From Porogramme epimiltina (lineage: Eukaryota > Basidiomycota > Agaricomycetes > Polyporales > Polyporaceae): DNA of 64,000 nt. This document shows positions 34,261-46,675 of the stretch, piece after piece. The translations under genes were made by a program, and so were the position numbers. The stretch's first letter is position 1, and the number at the start of each line of letters is the position of its first letter. The notes under the pieces are model-generated. The model did no database searches and was not told the DNA's origin. It saw nothing but the letters and a program-made list of their open reading frames with translations. The DNA is taken from the NCBI GenBank assembly GCA_900155495.1, contig FTLJ01000283.1, positions 62,001 through 126,000 on the forward strand. Direction: 5' to 3'.

Positions 34261-35165
34261 TTCTGACGGGAAATTTAGATACGAGAATTCACGGTGGGTG
34301 TGGATACGAAGGGTTCCCCCACGACTCACAGTCACCGCTCTACCGACATGCCTTAAATAGGGGCGCCAACACATGATTAGGAATGCCATTTGGTGAAATT
34401 GCCTCATACGTGCTCAAGAGCGACGCTGCGATGACGACGCACTAACAAATGCCGCGTCCACTGTCCAGGCTCTCCATTATTCACTAGACAGATCGCAGCC
34501 CATAGGCGCAGCGTTCCCTGCTTAATAAATCGCACACACATCAGCCACGTCCGGGAATAGCGGAGACCCCGCGAGCGAGTGAAAAAATCCTCCTACGGAA
34601 GGCGAAAGGCCCCATTCCGACGTACACCGCGTCCTGTCTATACAGCAGACTACAGAGGAAGAGATTAAACGGAACGGACGCGGGCGATCCTGCAAGGGCA
34701 CGAAATAGTGATGTGTTGCAACCTGGACACGACAGCAGACAGAAAGGGAGAAACCGGGAGAACGAAAAGCGAGAGTCTAGTACGGCGGGGGCGAGGACGG
34801 AGACGGGGGCGCTGTCCGATGCAAGAGACCGCAAATGGCGAAAAGCACTGGCAGCTAGGACAGGGAGGGTGAGGCGGAGGAGGAGGAGGAGGACAGGGAG
34901 AAAGCGAAGTCTCGTAGAATACACCGGCGCCCTAGGCCGGCCTATGGTACAACCTACTGTCCGTGGTGCCAGGAAACATATGCCATTGGGCCGCGTCCAA
35001 CTACACTCTGTACAGCTAGACACTGCATCTTCCCGCTGTCGCACCAAAGCACATTCCAGCAACGTGATAAGAATACTAGCGAGTAGCGATAGCAAGTTTA
35101 GGCGGCTTGCCTGTTGAATCGTGTTGTTAGCGGAACGAACGGAAGAGGATGTCAAGACGACGACT
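34261..35165. other. Intergenic, no gene seen
   Basis: About 900 bases lie between two minus-strand genes, containing the metallo-beta-lactamase gene promoter and the long 3' UTR side of the mucin-like gene. Open frames on both strands here are unsupported. Confidence 0.45.
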
Positions 35166-36538
35166 TACGCCATACCACCATAGCCCATAGCAGCCCCTGA
35201 TTCCGCGAGCTTGCGCTGCCTGAACGCCTGTTCCAACGTCAGCCTGCAATCCGCGGAGCACAACGGTGACCCTACTCACCCTGCGGTACTTGGTACGCTC
35301 GTAGGTGACGAGACCGACGACAATGAGGGCAATGACGGAGATACCAGCGAATACTCCCAGACCAATCGGGAGGACGGAGAGCTTGGTACCCGGGAGCTGG
35401 AACTTGGCCGCCGCACTGGTTTCGGCGGTATCTGCGGCGGAGGTCGCGCTTGTCGCAGCGTCGCCGACGGCAGTGCCGGATGCGAGGCTCTCGGTGCTGA
35501 CAACAGAGAGCGGGACAGACGTGAAGCCCTAGAATTTCGGTCGCATGAGCCATTGAGTCAGGATGGGGATGCGTTGGTGAGAAGACTCACTCCAGCCGTC
35601 ACAGCGGCTGCTCCGGTAGAAGTCGCAGCGGCCGCTGATGTTGTGGCCGCGCTGGATGCCGCGCTAGACGCGGCAGAAGAGTCGGTGGCCGTGGCCGTGG
35701 CCGCCGTGGACAGCGCCGATCCGGGGACAAGGGAGACGCTCTGATGTGCTTATTTTGAGAAACGGGGTCCTTGAGCCGAAAATATGCGTCACTTACGTCC
35801 GTGGCAATGACCCCTCCTCCCGTCGCAGAGGCCGAGGCCGCACTATCCGTAGCAGATGCTGTGGTGAGACCTCATCAGCTCGCGTGCCTTATTTTACTCG
35901 ATGCCTGGATACGCACCAGACGACGAGTCCGTGGAGGAGGCCGCCGCTGCATCCGTTGAGCTCGACGCCGAGGAGTCGGTGGAGCTCGAGGATGACGAGT
36001 CCGTCGAGCTCGAGGCAGCCGCAGAGTCCGTAGAGCTCGAGGACGACGAGTCCGTGGAGGATGAGCTGTCCGCGGAGCTGGTCGAAGAAGCGGACGCCGA
36101 GTCCGTGGACGAGGAGGAGCTTGACGAGTCGGTCGTGGAAGAGCCCGACGAGTTATTGTTCACCATCTGGATCGTGCACGTCTTGGTCTCAAGCACCTGG
36201 GGGTCGCCGTTGGCACCAGTGATCGGGTCAAGCGTGATCGTGCAGAGCTGGAGCATGGGACCGGCAGCACTGCACGGGGAGAAGGATATCGGGGGCAAGG
36301 GTCAACGGGGGAGGGTTGCAGGTGCTCAAATCCAAGCGGTAAGTACTCACGTCTGAAGGATGGTCGTGGTCTGCACGGTCGTCGACTGCGACAAGTTATC
36401 TCCATCTCTGGCGAGGCGCAAGCCCGTGTGCACCGTGCGCTTGTCGACGGCCGCGGCTGGGGCTCCATGAACGGAGCCTGCGAACAGCAGGAAAATGTGG
36501 AGGAGGGCGACAGTGGCCGCGTTTGAGTACCCAAGCAT
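35166..36538 (-). CDS. Mucin-like Ser/Thr-rich surface protein with one TM helix
   Basis: The gene starts with a signal peptide (VALLHIFLLFAGSVHG, cleavage near APAAAVDKR). Exon 1 ends near 36351. A short ordered part (MLQLCTITLDPITGANGDPQ) leads into tandem Ser/Thr/Asp repeats built on S-S-T-D-S-S units (about 35905-36160), then Ala/Thr/Ser-rich exons. A single membrane helix follows (LPIGLGVFAGISVIALIVVG), with a stop-transfer TYERTKYRR and a short tail ending GGMA at the stop at 35166-35168. The layout is that of a heavily O-mannosylated type I plasma-membrane protein, like fungal Wsc/Mid2-class wall-stress sensors. No WSC cysteine domain is present, so a Mid2-like arrangement is closer. 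Repeat number is likely to vary between strains. Confidence 0.78.
35905..36160. repeat. Imperfect tandem repeat coding S-S-T-D-S units
   Basis: On the plus strand the repeated unit is close to GACGAGTCCGTGGAGCTCGA, seen about ten times with substitutions. On the coding minus strand it encodes the Ser/Thr/Asp tract of the mucin-like protein. Confidence 0.75.
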
Positions 36539-37322
36539 CTTGACGACCGAGACGGGTGGGTGGCAGGCGAGGTAGCTTTAGCTCGTGTGGAGAGAGAGAA
36601 ACAGAGGCGAATTATGCGGAAGCCGGCTCCCTTGAGGCTCGACAGCACGTACAACGGCGACGAAGGTGGAATGAAAGGAACGGAATGGCCCCCAGGGCGA
36701 CGAGAAGGAGCAGGCCGGGGAGGATGGCGGGGGGGAAGAGAGTGTGAGGCAGGACGGCGGGCGGTCCTTTGGCCTAATCCTGTCCCTTGAAAGCCAGGGC
36801 CAGACGCCTTTGATTGTTGCCACAGCCATCAGGCCACTTGGAACTCCGATAAGCAAGCGACGGACGGCGCGCAAACGGCGGCAAAGGCGGGCAAGCGGAG
36901 TGCAAAGCTGCATCAACCCGACCACACCCCGCGCGGCGGCGCCCAAAGGCACGCAGCACGACCCGAAGCGGCAACGATCAACCATTGGGACCCCTCGCGT
37001 TGGCAACGCGCTTTCCAGACTCCCGGGCCCTCTCCCCCGATCATCGACCAACGCCACAACGCTGGCCTGGCCCAGCCCAGGTATCCAGGCCACACCCACT
37101 CCGCTCCCCCTCCGCCGCCCGCGCCCCTTCACCCCGACTGCGCACCCGCTCCAGAGAACGCGTTCATTCACCTGCAACCGGGCCGTCCCGCCTCCGCGCA
37201 CGCAACGCCGCAACGGGGAGGCCCTATATTGCGCCCTACAGGCCTACTGCCGCCGCTACCAGACACGACCGTCGCTCCGCAGCACCGCCCGCGCGCCCTT
37301 GTCGACATCAGTTCCACCACGA
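36539..37322. other. Intergenic, no gene seen
   Basis: About 780 bases upstream of the mucin-like gene. Very GC-rich with long fortuitous open frames on both strands (36744-37451 plus, 36578-37213 minus). These have no domain content and overlap the ATPase 3' end. Confidence 0.45.
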
Positions 37323-40300
37323 TCATCTCATTCCGCCCTCCACCGCTTTGTAGATCTTGCCGTCTCTCACGCGCTGCCGCCGACGCAGCTCGAACAGCAG
37401 CCCGATGACGCGCGAGACAGCCTGCGTCCCGTAGTGCTCGAACGCGAGTGACCCGCCGACGTTGACCGCGACCGCGAGCAGCAGCGTCGCCCGTGCCGCG
37501 ACAGGCAGCGACAGGAGCTCCAGCAGCGCTGCCACGGGCGCCGGCGGGTCGAGCAGCACGAGCAGGTTGAACAGGCACAGACAGACCATCGACACCATGA
37601 ACCAGCCTGGCAAACATCATGTCAGCGCGCTGTAGGCAGGAAGGCAGACGGACGGCAGACGGGCGCGCGGGGGCCCGCCGCCGCGGGGCGAGATAATTAC
37701 CGTTGGTCCACATCTGCTTCCTGAACGGAGGCCCGATGCTGAATACCGCTGCGACCAAAATATACTGGAAACATGACACCAAAAATAGCGCAGAGTTCTC
37801 GTAGTTGGTCGCCTCGAGCTTGTCGTCGTCTGCATTCGGGTCCTTCGGCACCGGCGCAGTGTACCTGGACATTCAAACACCGCTTTCAGTAGGCGTCCGG
37901 CCAATCTTGGCGCGCTATCTTACCATTCTTGCGATCGCACCCAAAAGAACGCCCAGAACTGGATCGCCGACGTGATGACGATCTGGCCGACGAGGCTCGC
38001 GAGCACCTTCTTCGACACCAAGCTTGCCGTCGGGCGCTTCGGGTGGATGCGGGGGAAGGGCAGCGTCCGTCCCACTGCAAAAATTCGTCAATGCAAATAC
38101 ACCCGGTGACAGGCGGTGAACATACTGGTGACTGCGATCGGAATTATGATGAAAAGGTCGATGTACAAGAACTGTGATTTGCGTTGATGCATGATGAGAC
38201 CTGACATGAACAGCATGGTTGCAGACACGCTTACCTGGAAGTCCCCCAAGGAAGACGCGAACGAGTACAGTAGCGTGATAGTGGTGAACTGGATGAGCGA
38301 GTACAGTGCCCTGCGTCACATCAGTCCACTGCTTCTACCTGGCACACAGGTGGAGCACTCACATGTACTTGAAACAGCTGAAGCTCGTGACGAGCGCTGC
38401 GCGCCCTTCTTTGATGACCTCGATAACACAGCTGATGTCCGGCGTGTGGCTCGTAAACGGTGCCGCCACCGACGCCTCCGCCTCAGACAGCGACAAGCCA
38501 ACGTCGGCCGCCTTCAGAGCAGCACAGTCGTTCGCGCCGTCACCACACATGAGAACAGTGTATCCGAGGGTCTGAAGGCGTTCCACGACCTCGTTCTTCT
38601 CGTCGGGCGACATGCGGGCATAGATTTGCGTTTTGACAAGCATCTGAGACAAATTGCTGAGTACGCAGTCCGCCCAGAAGCTGTGATGGGACTGACCCGC
38701 TGCATCGTCTCGAGGGGCGCGTGGTTGATGATCCAACGGAAAACGTCACCGGTGACAGCAAGGGTGTAGTCTTGGCTTTCCAATTCTTCAGAGTCGACGA
38801 GACGGTTCGCAGGCGGTGGAAGGGGCTTCAGGCTGTAGTCGTCAAGTTTCCATGTGGGCTCGTCCATGCTGGACCACTCCAACTTTGACAACGGAGACGA
38901 CGCGTTGCCTGTGCCAAGGTGTAAGGACGGCGTGCAAGCGACAATGACAATTGACCTACCTCTGATGAATACAGGGGAGAAGACTTGGGCGGCGGGGTTG
39001 ATGAGTCCACATTCGCGGGCAACGCTCACGGCAGTAAGCGGGTTATCACCGGTGATCATCCTGCATGCGAAGTGGGCGGCACGGAGAGTCTGGATAGCAG
39101 GGGTCGTCCCCGGCTTCAGCTTGTTTTCGAAGATCACCAGACCTAGGAAGGTAAGCCCTGATTCCGCTTGTTCTCTACGCCGCGGTTGAGATAAGTGCAA
39201 ATATGACTCCAAACATGATTAGACAGACCTCTTGAGTTTTTGAGCCTTTAACCATGATAGACCTTCAATGCTCTTGCCGGCCATGGCGATGACTCGGTAT
39301 CCGCGTTTTGTGTAGTACGAAAGGAGATCATCATAGTCCTGGGGGACTATACAGCACACGGATATTAGTTCGGGAAGGCGTCGCAGCAATCGTAGCAGGC
39401 AGCTCACATGTGCTCTTGTCACAGATCTCTGCCATGACTTCAGGCGCACCCTTGACGTATACTTCCATGCTCGTGCTCTTGAGCCGCTTCACGACGACGC
39501 TCATCCTACGAAGGGCCGACACGAACTCGAACGTCCGAATAACACCAAGTTCCAGGAAATGCGCGTGCTACCCAAACAGCATGTCAGCGTCCCTCTGCCA
39601 AGGAGCAACCGCTTAACTCACCCTGCCCGCGCCTCTTAGGGCATCCTCGATCCTAAACTGCGCGCTCCCCGGTGGCCGCACGACCGTTTGCACGAGCGCG
39701 GCGGGCCGATCCCCGCCCGTCTTCTTCTTGACAACGCCGGCGCCGGCGACCGCGCCCTCCTCGAGCGTCCACTTCGTAAACTCGAACATCTTCACGTCAA
39801 GCGGGTCGCCGATAGTCACCCCCTCGACCATCTTGAGCGAGTGGCACGTCGCGAGGGCGTGCAGGAAGTTCGCCTTCTCGCGCGGCGCAGGCAGGTCGTG
39901 GATGTCCTCGAGGAGCTCCCCGAACCGGTCCGCGTGGCGCTCGGGCGCGCGCACGCCGAGGATGTCGAGGCCGTCTTCGGTGAGCGTGCCCGTCTTGTCG
40001 AAGCAGCAGACGTTGATCTGCCCCGCGACGTTCACGCGGCTGGGCGAGATGCAGAAGATGCCGAGCTTGCGGAGGCGGCTGATCGCGAAGCTTGTGCCGA
40101 TGGAGAGGGTGGCGGGTAGTGCCGGGGGAACGACGACGGTGATGAGGTCGAGGGCACGGATAAGGATGGTGTGCCAGCGGACCTGATCGCAGCGTCAACA
40201 AACATGTTCGAGGAATGGAGAGCAGAACTTACACCCAATCTCACGAACTGCACGGCACTTGCGCAGAAACCAAGACCTGCGACAGCGGCCAGCACACCAA

Positions 40301-42658
40301 TGAACCTCATAGAATCCCGGTAGAACTTGAAGCCGGTAGGTTTGGGGAACAGCATTGACCGAACAAGGGCCCCCTTAGTGGTGTAGAAGCCTGCAAAGTT
40401 ATTAGTGAGTGATCCCCCTTACCCTTAAAGTAGCTCACCTGTGCGTACAACCAGTCCCAGAGCTGGAGCACTAGGGCGACCATCGGGAGCGAGCCCTCCG
40501 CGTATGCGAACGACGCGGGTCCCCGAGTATAGGAAGCTCTTTGCCATGTCCCCAACAACATCTATACTATCTTTCCAGCGACCGAGGTCTTCGTTCTTGA
40601 TCGGAATCTTACTGACGGGTACACTCTCGCCAGTGAGCATGCTTTCGTTAACGATAGCATCGCCGGAGAGGAGGAACATGTCCGCGGGGAGTGTGGCTAG
40701 TGGCGGTTCGAGGAGGTTTACAATGTCCCCCGTCACAAGTTCTGACGAGTCGCATTCAGCCCCTATCGTATAGTTTTCAGTATGGCCGACCACAAGCCAG
40801 AGTAGATACACGTACAAGATCCGTCCCGGTACACGCCGACTTTGCATATAAACTTCGACATCTCTCGCATGCGGGCAATAGTCTAGAGCCGAATATGTGA
40901 GCCGGCGCAAAGGAGCCCGACAAGCAAACACACCTGTTTAGTCTCTATCAAAGTCGTCACGATGCTGATTGCTGAGATGAGGGCAATACAGAAGGCATAG
41001 TAGTAGTAATCGTCTAGCGACCATAGGATGATGCTGGCAATCTGGAAGACGTAGAATGGATGTATGATCTGCAACGAGTGAATGTCAACCCGAGCCACTT
41101 CGGGGAGCACGTTTGGAGGTACCTCATCAATAAGAAGAGTCGCAGTAGATTTGCCTTCTATGTCTATCAGGTTGAGACCGAATAGCGTAGATCGTTGACT
41201 CTGCACAGTCTTCGGAACACCGTTATGTACACTAGCAATGTTTTGCCACGATGTATCTCTCCAGTCACTAGGGAGGACAAAGCTAGTCAATCCGTGAACT
41301 GTGATGACTAGACAGGGCGCCATGCTCACCGTATCATGCTAAAAAGTCCCGTCCTTGGGTCCAATGCGAACCTATTATACCGATAATCGACGTAGATGAG
41401 AGTGCCGATAGCGAGACTTGGGCGGTATTTGGGGAGCAATTGAGATGGGTCTACTGGAGCCGAAAATGCTGTGGAAAGAGAATACGGATAGTCGATGTGT
41501 CCGACCGGGAATAGAGCAATGTCCCTGTATGCTGTCTTCACATCCATAAGCACGTCGAGGCTCTCGTAGATGAATAAATGGGGAACGCACCTCAACTACG
41601 ACAAAACCATGCTTCATGTCGATGAAAGCGCGTTCGCGGGTGACCCAGCGGAGCCACAGGCGAGGGAACCAGCGGCCAAGGAGAGCAAGCACACCGAATG
41701 TGCACACGCAGCATATCCGCCACAACCATTCCTTCCAGGGGACTGGCTCATAGCCTATCATGCGAATGTGCGCGTCTTCATCCGCAATATACAGCGTTTG
41801 TCGGCTTGGTGGACCGGACGGTGGGGGCGGAAGCGGGTCCAGCTCTCCCATCTCTATTCTGGCCTCCGAGCCAAACACCGGGTCTCCCGCCAGTAGTGGA
41901 AGTGTTGCTCCAGGAGATGGTGGGTACGACCCGAACTCCATATCGCTCCCCGAAGGCGCGAGGCTCGCGATGTCCGCCTCCTCCCCTTCCGACTCGTCCT
42001 CCTCGTTTGACGAGTAGCCCCACCGCTCGTCGCCACTCTCGTCCGACGCGTCGTCCACGGCGTAGTCCGAGCTGGCGTCGGACCTCCGGCTGCTATGTCG
42101 GCGCAGCAGCCGTGAGCGCGACGCACGGCTCGACATCGACGGGCGGCGGCTGTGGGCGGGCGACTCTGTCGGAGCGGCCGCCCCGCGCCCGAAGATGCTT
42201 GCGAGGTTCTCGAAGACATTGCTTCGCGCCGCGGGTGGGGAGGGGGACTTGCGACGTCGCCGTCCGCGATAACTGCGGGCGCGGTCCTCACCTTCGTCTT
42301 CCGATTGCTCGTGTTCGGACCCGCCATTGCTAGTAGTGTCCGCGTCGAGATTTCCATCACCGCTCATCCGCCTACTGCTTGAAAGGTCTCCCCGGCTGAT
42401 GCTATCCTCGCTCCTTCGGCGACTCCTAGACCCTCGGGAGAACCCGCTGCTTCGTCGGCCGTGGTCCCTAAGAGTCATACGAGAGACACTGCTGGGGTTG
42501 ACGGAGTGGCCAGGACCGTCGAACATGTTATCGCCATCTTCTCCATAGCGCGAGTCGCGTCGTGTGCGGTTGGAGTTCGCTATAGCCTGTTGGATGTCGA
42601 GTGGGGAGGCGCCTTCAGTATAGTCATGAACCCCGCTTGAGGAGGAGGCCTCCGCCAT
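37323..42658 (-). CDS. YPK9: P5B-type cation/polyamine-transporting ATPase (YPK9/ATP13A2-like)
   Basis: The ATG at 42658 opens a multi-exon gene that closes at 37323. The first ~270 residues are a Ser/Arg/Asp/Glu-rich disordered cytosolic extension, followed by the hydrophobic [18 protein letters not shown] re-entrant Ma-type segment. All P-type hallmarks are present: actuator loop [10 protein letters not shown], the P5B-specific helix-4 motif [14 protein letters not shown], phosphorylation loop [13 protein letters not shown] (about 40000-39970), [17 protein letters not shown] and the hinge GDGANDC (about 38545). Six C-terminal membrane helices end with a basic tail ([19 protein letters not shown]). 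PPALP rather than PPELP separates P5B from P5A/Spf1. Yeast Ypk9 is a vacuolar protein for metal tolerance, and animal ATP13A2 exports polyamines from lysosomes. A vacuolar/lysosomal polyamine or cation transporter is therefore expected. Confidence 0.93.
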
Positions 42659-43020
42659 AGTTATACAATGCCAGTCGTGTAGCTTTGACAAGACCGATCC
42701 TCTCCTAGGCTAGTGTCGCCGAAGTCTGAGATATCAGAGAGCGGCAGTCATGGGTTAAGCGGAAGGCGAGCTGGTCGTCTGAGAGGAAGTTGAGCGCAAT
42801 TAATTAACGCAGGGCCTAGGCACCGTGACGTCAAGCGCCCATGATCGCGAGGTACTGTAGGAACGGCCTCGCGGTTGAGTCTCACCACCTCCACAACAGA
42901 AAGGCTGGAGCGTATTGATGTTTTCCTCAAGAAGCACGCAGGTATAGCTCCATCAAATAGTGGTATTAGCAGTCCGCAACTACTAGTATACAAAAGTCCA
43001 TGTCAAGGGAGTCTCCAGCA
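42659..43020. other. Short intergenic region
   Basis: This 362-base gap serves as the promoter of the P5B ATPase and the 3' UTR of BOS1. Nothing coding is seen. Confidence 0.45.
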
Positions 43021-44116
43021 TCAACCCAGATACTTCCAGATCAGGAAGAAACAAATGAACGTGACAACGGCACCAGCGAAGAAGATATACATGTCTTGGG
43101 TGCTTCATGGGGCCGCGGAGTAGAGGTAATCAGCATGAAGCCAGATAGAACAGGATGCGGAAACATACCTTCTCTTCTCAATCCACCCAATAACATCCCT
43201 GCTAAGACCCAGTGTGTTCGCCGCGTCAAGCAGCCTCCGTTGCGTGCCCTTCAGCACATTCCGCTGGTCCACCAAGTCGTCGAGTACTGCTCTGCCCTGT
43301 GCGATGAATTCGTCAAGCCTTGTGTCTGTATTTTGGATAAAGCTGTGTTCGCGGAGTGCATGTTGCTCTCGCGATACGCTGTTCAGATGCACTGGGGTAG
43401 GTCCACGGAAAGGTGACTCCGAAACTTCTTCTGCTCCTGGTGTTTGTCCTGCCATATACCTCCGTCGCGTGTCTCCGGGGCCAGCAGAGAGAGGTATAGT
43501 TGATGATGACGAGCCGGATAGGAGCTCTGTCCGCGCCGCTGCTTCGTGCTGGGTATCATACGTTCAATATGCGGCAGAGCAAGACACAAGCAAGACTCAC
43601 TTCAGACTTCAGTTTCTCAAACTGCATCCGCAGGTCAGAATAGTCTGTACGGAACTTTTGGACGCGCCTAGAAACGTGATGTAGATGTTAGGGACGGTAA
43701 CAAGGATGGTTTGGGCGAGATGGAGACAAGCAGATCTTTTATTCAACAGAGGAACAGCGGGATAGAGGGAACACGGAACCAAGGCTCCTGAGCGCACCCC
43801 TTCGAGTGAAGGACCACCTGGAAACAGGGACTATGAGGATAACACGTACATCATAGCTTTCTCCTGCTTCGCCTTGATAATTTCCCTCTTGGCCATGGAA
43901 TCGTAGTCCTCCACCGTCCTATGCATTGCTGAGAGAGAAGCAGAGATCTGCCCTGTCATATAGCGGAGTAACGGCCATTCGTCAACAACTCTCCAACATT
44001 ATGACCAGACCGGACAGACCTAACAGGGACGCGGATTTCTCGCCATTCCGCAATCGTTCGAGGTCAGCCTGTATTGAGTTGGTCTGGCGGACACCGAGGG
44101 TATACAACGAATTCAT
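43021..44116 (-). CDS. BOS1: ER-Golgi Qb-SNARE Bos1 (GOSR2/membrin family)
   Basis: The gene starts at ATG 44116 (MNSLYTLGVRQTNSIQADLE). It continues through short exons encoding HRTVEDYDSMAKREIIKAKQ and RVQKFRTDYSDLRMQFEKLK. A Ser/Pro linker follows. The SNARE motif is in SREQHALREHSFIQNTDTRL and LDDLVDQRNVLKGTQRRLLD, ending NTLGLSRDVIGWIEKR. The final exon gives the tail anchor MYIFFAGAVVTFICFFLIWK and ends YLG at 43021. This arrangement, in particular the LKGTQRRL and NTLGLS blocks before the tail anchor, is characteristic of Bos1/membrin. The protein pairs with Sed5, Bet1 and Sec22 in fusion of ER-derived vesicles with the Golgi. Confidence 0.9.
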
Positions 44117-44535
44117 TGCAAAGGGGAAATAAATAGCAGAGAGGAGTAAGGATAATGGGAAGGAGGAAGGGTGATCGTGGCTGTCTCTGAGCCCGGACTG
44201 TGCAGCAGTCAGGCGGCAGTGTGCCCGCACCTGAAATGATGCGGTGTGCGTGTCGGTACCTCGTCATGTGACTGCGGTCCCATGGCGGACACGTCCACAA
44301 GAGCAAATAACGCGTGGAGCGCTGCGCCTGACATACTAGGCAGATAACGATCTGATGCGACAAATCTGACTCCTTGGAACCATCCGCACTATTAACCTCA
44401 TACTGCTAGCGAACACGGAGCCAACTGGAGTAGTCTCAATTCATGGGGAGGCTGCGGAAGATGGGGTCAAGCCACCAGTGGCACCTTGTCACGGCCTCGT
44501 GAACCTTCCTGAATCAAGCTCCTCTCGAGTCGTCG
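44117..44535. promoter_or_regulatory. Divergent spacer BOS1 / methyltransferase
   Basis: About 400 bases lie between two divergently transcribed genes. A frame open from 44374 to 44549 (…PESSSSRVVDADEE) reads into the methyltransferase, and part of it is probably that gene's first coding exon. However, it has no in-frame ATG, so the true start is unresolved. Confidence 0.45.
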
Positions 44536-45676
44536 ATGCGGACGAAGAGGTGGGCTGACTATTTGCATTTAGGAACAAAGAGATGATAGAACCCTACTCA
44601 AATAATAATCCAGGTGTTCCTTTTGTACACCAGCCTCGCGGCGAGACGTTCCGCCGATGGAACATCCGATTTCCGCGGCCTAGGGCATCTCGACTCGCAT
44701 GAGGACATCCTCACCGTCACCTTCAAACTTACTAGGGAGGTGATCGACAAAGACTCTAGAGTACCCCTACTGCCTCCATCTACTTCGAACCATAAGTCAC
44801 GACGGTCCTCCAAACCAAAACACCGAGCCACGAAAACCGTCGAGGACACTCTAGAGGTGGAAATTGCGCAGGACAAAACGGCCTTACGGAGCCGTAAGGG
44901 CGACACCGGCAGCGTTTTGTGGCACGCGAGGTGCGAGTTACCCGACGTATTCAATAGGGTTCCTGCCGGGGTCTTATGCTTTGTTCTGCTTCGGTAGCGT
45001 CGACTTCGCTCAGGTCATTCTACGGCAGCTATACAATAAAGTCTCTCGGTCGTTTTTTGATCATGACGCCCTGTCCAAGGCACACGTCCTGGAATTGGGG
45101 TACGCACTCCCCATTTCACCACTTCTAAACGCTGAGACAGGACTCATCTCGGTGTTTGTGAACAGTGCAGGCACAGGCCTCTTGGGCATAGTATTTTCTC
45201 CCTACGTAAGGCATTACACCAGCACCGACATAGCGGATCTCGTGCCTCTCATCAGCAAGAACATCGCTAGAAACCTCCCGTTCACTCCGTCGTCTCCGCC
45301 GAAGAAAAAGGGCACTTCGCAAACGACGGCTGCGAACGTGACAGCTATCGCGCTGGACTGGCTCGAACTGCTGGCCGCATCCGTATCTATACGTCCGAAA
45401 CTCATACCGGCAGATCCAGTCGACTTGCTACTTGTGGTGGACTGTATCTACCACCCCTCTCTTCTTCCCGCCCTCCTCGCCACGATGGACTACCTGACGG
45501 TACCCGGACGCACAGTCGTCGTCGTGGTAGTGGAGCTGCGGGCGGAAGACGTGGTGCGGGAATTCTTGAAGGGGTGGTTGGACATGGCAGAGGTGAAGAG
45601 GTGGGAGATCTGGAGCGTGGCTGGGCTCGTGGACGGGCCATATGCTGTCTGGGTGGGATGGAAAGGTGTAACATGA
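44536..45676 (+). CDS. Methyltransf_16 protein lysine methyltransferase (RKM5/METTL21-like)
   Basis: The secure coding part runs from the segment FLLYTSLAARRSADG (44614 onward) to the stop at 45676. Introns lie at about 44929-45000 (join WHA to SVDFAQVILRQL) and 45100-45165 (join LELG to AGTGLLG). The SAM-binding motif I is HVLELGAGTGLLGIVFSP, with acidic motif II YTSTDIADLVPLI. The post-motif DLLLVVDCIYHPSLLP is typical of the seven-strand lysine methyltransferases that modify ribosomal proteins, eEF1A or chaperones. SRKGDTGSVLWHAS before motif I is the family's RxGxxxW-type approach. The 5' end is uncertain: no in-frame ATG precedes the conserved FLLYTS segment. I list the ATG at 44536, which joins by an 84-base intron to 44634 and would drop FLLYT; the alternative is an upstream exon ending VVDADEE at 44549 joined to 44614. 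Confidence 0.78.
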
Positions 45677-45787
45677 GCGATCGCATGACGTGGTGTGGAT
45701 GCCTTGACTGCATATGTCCTTAATGAAGTTGATGGAAGGAGATAGGCGGAACACGGAGCACATACACAAGAACGCGGCTGATGCCCC

Positions 45788-46675
45788 CTATCGTCTTCCC
45801 TTCGGGCCGCCTTTCCTCCTCGACGCTTTCCCACCTGCCCTCTCCGCCTTTTCCACTTTCCGTTTGTGCTGTTTGCTGCGTTCCGCTTTCCGCGCAGCGC
45901 TCGTCTGATACTTGATGTCCTTCGCTTTGGCGGATGTTTTTAGTTTCGCCTTGACTTTTGACGTACCCTCTGGTTTTGATTTTGGTGTAGGGCGCATTCG
46001 AGGCTCTTGTGAGGGTGAGTCCCCGTCGTTGGTGGGCTCCCTATGTGATTGTTCTCCATGTATGAGAGTGTCCGGATCAAATTCTTCCACAACGGTAACC
46101 GTCGCAAGTTGTTCCTCGTCTTCATACTCTTCCTGTTCCTCCTCCGCAGCCCTCTCTTTACCTTTTGCCGCGCCGGAACCTTCCAGGCCGTCCCAGTCGC
46201 TCTCGCCGCCATCATCTGCCAGGGCGAACTATCGTTCTACTTGACGTCGGGTGTGGAGAGACAAGTTTACTCACCGACATTACCACCACATGCTCGTTCT
46301 GTCTCCTCGGCGTTTTTCTTGGCCCGTTCCGCAAGCATCTTCCGGTGCTGATAGTGGTGATACCCTGAGAACACGGGAAGGTTAGACAAGGGACTTAGGG
46401 CGCACCTCCCGTCGAGCCTCGAGCCTTTCCTGCTTCTCTCGCTCCTTCGCTTTCTTCTTGGCCTCCTCCTTTTTCTGCACCTTTCGCTTGTGAAAGCCGG
46501 TCAGGAACTCTCTACATAATAGGGTCAGGGGGAGCAGTTGGGCGAAAAACGAGCGCGTCCACCTGCGTGCAGCATCGTCGAAAACAATTTCCTTGAGCTG
46601 TTCCTTCTTTGCCTTCTTCTTCGCGGCGATGATGTTGTGCGACTTGGTGAGAACGGCGAGATTGGAGGACGCCAT
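45788..46675 (-). CDS. RRP17: rRNA-processing protein RRP17 (Nop25 family)
   Basis: The gene starts with MASSNLAVLTKSHNIIAAKK at 46675 and ends GGPKGRR at 45788, convergent with the methyltransferase 111 bases away. The family block is REFLTGFHKRKVQKKEEAKK, then KAKEREKQERLEARREV, and YHHYQHRKMLAERAKK. This matches Nop25/RRP17, the conserved nucleolar factor needed for 5' end maturation of 5.8S and 25S rRNA in large-subunit assembly. An acidic central region follows (EEEQEEYEDEEQLATVTVVE). The C-terminus is strongly basic (KAERSKQHKRKVEKAERAGG), suited to nucleolar targeting and RNA binding. Exon 1 ends near 46565 after FDDAARR, joined to EFLTGF at about 46510. Confidence 0.9.

Noticed and set aside
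36578..37451. Open frames between the mucin-like gene and the P5B ATPase
   Set aside because: They overlap the ATPase C-terminal exon on the opposite strand and have no recognisable fold.
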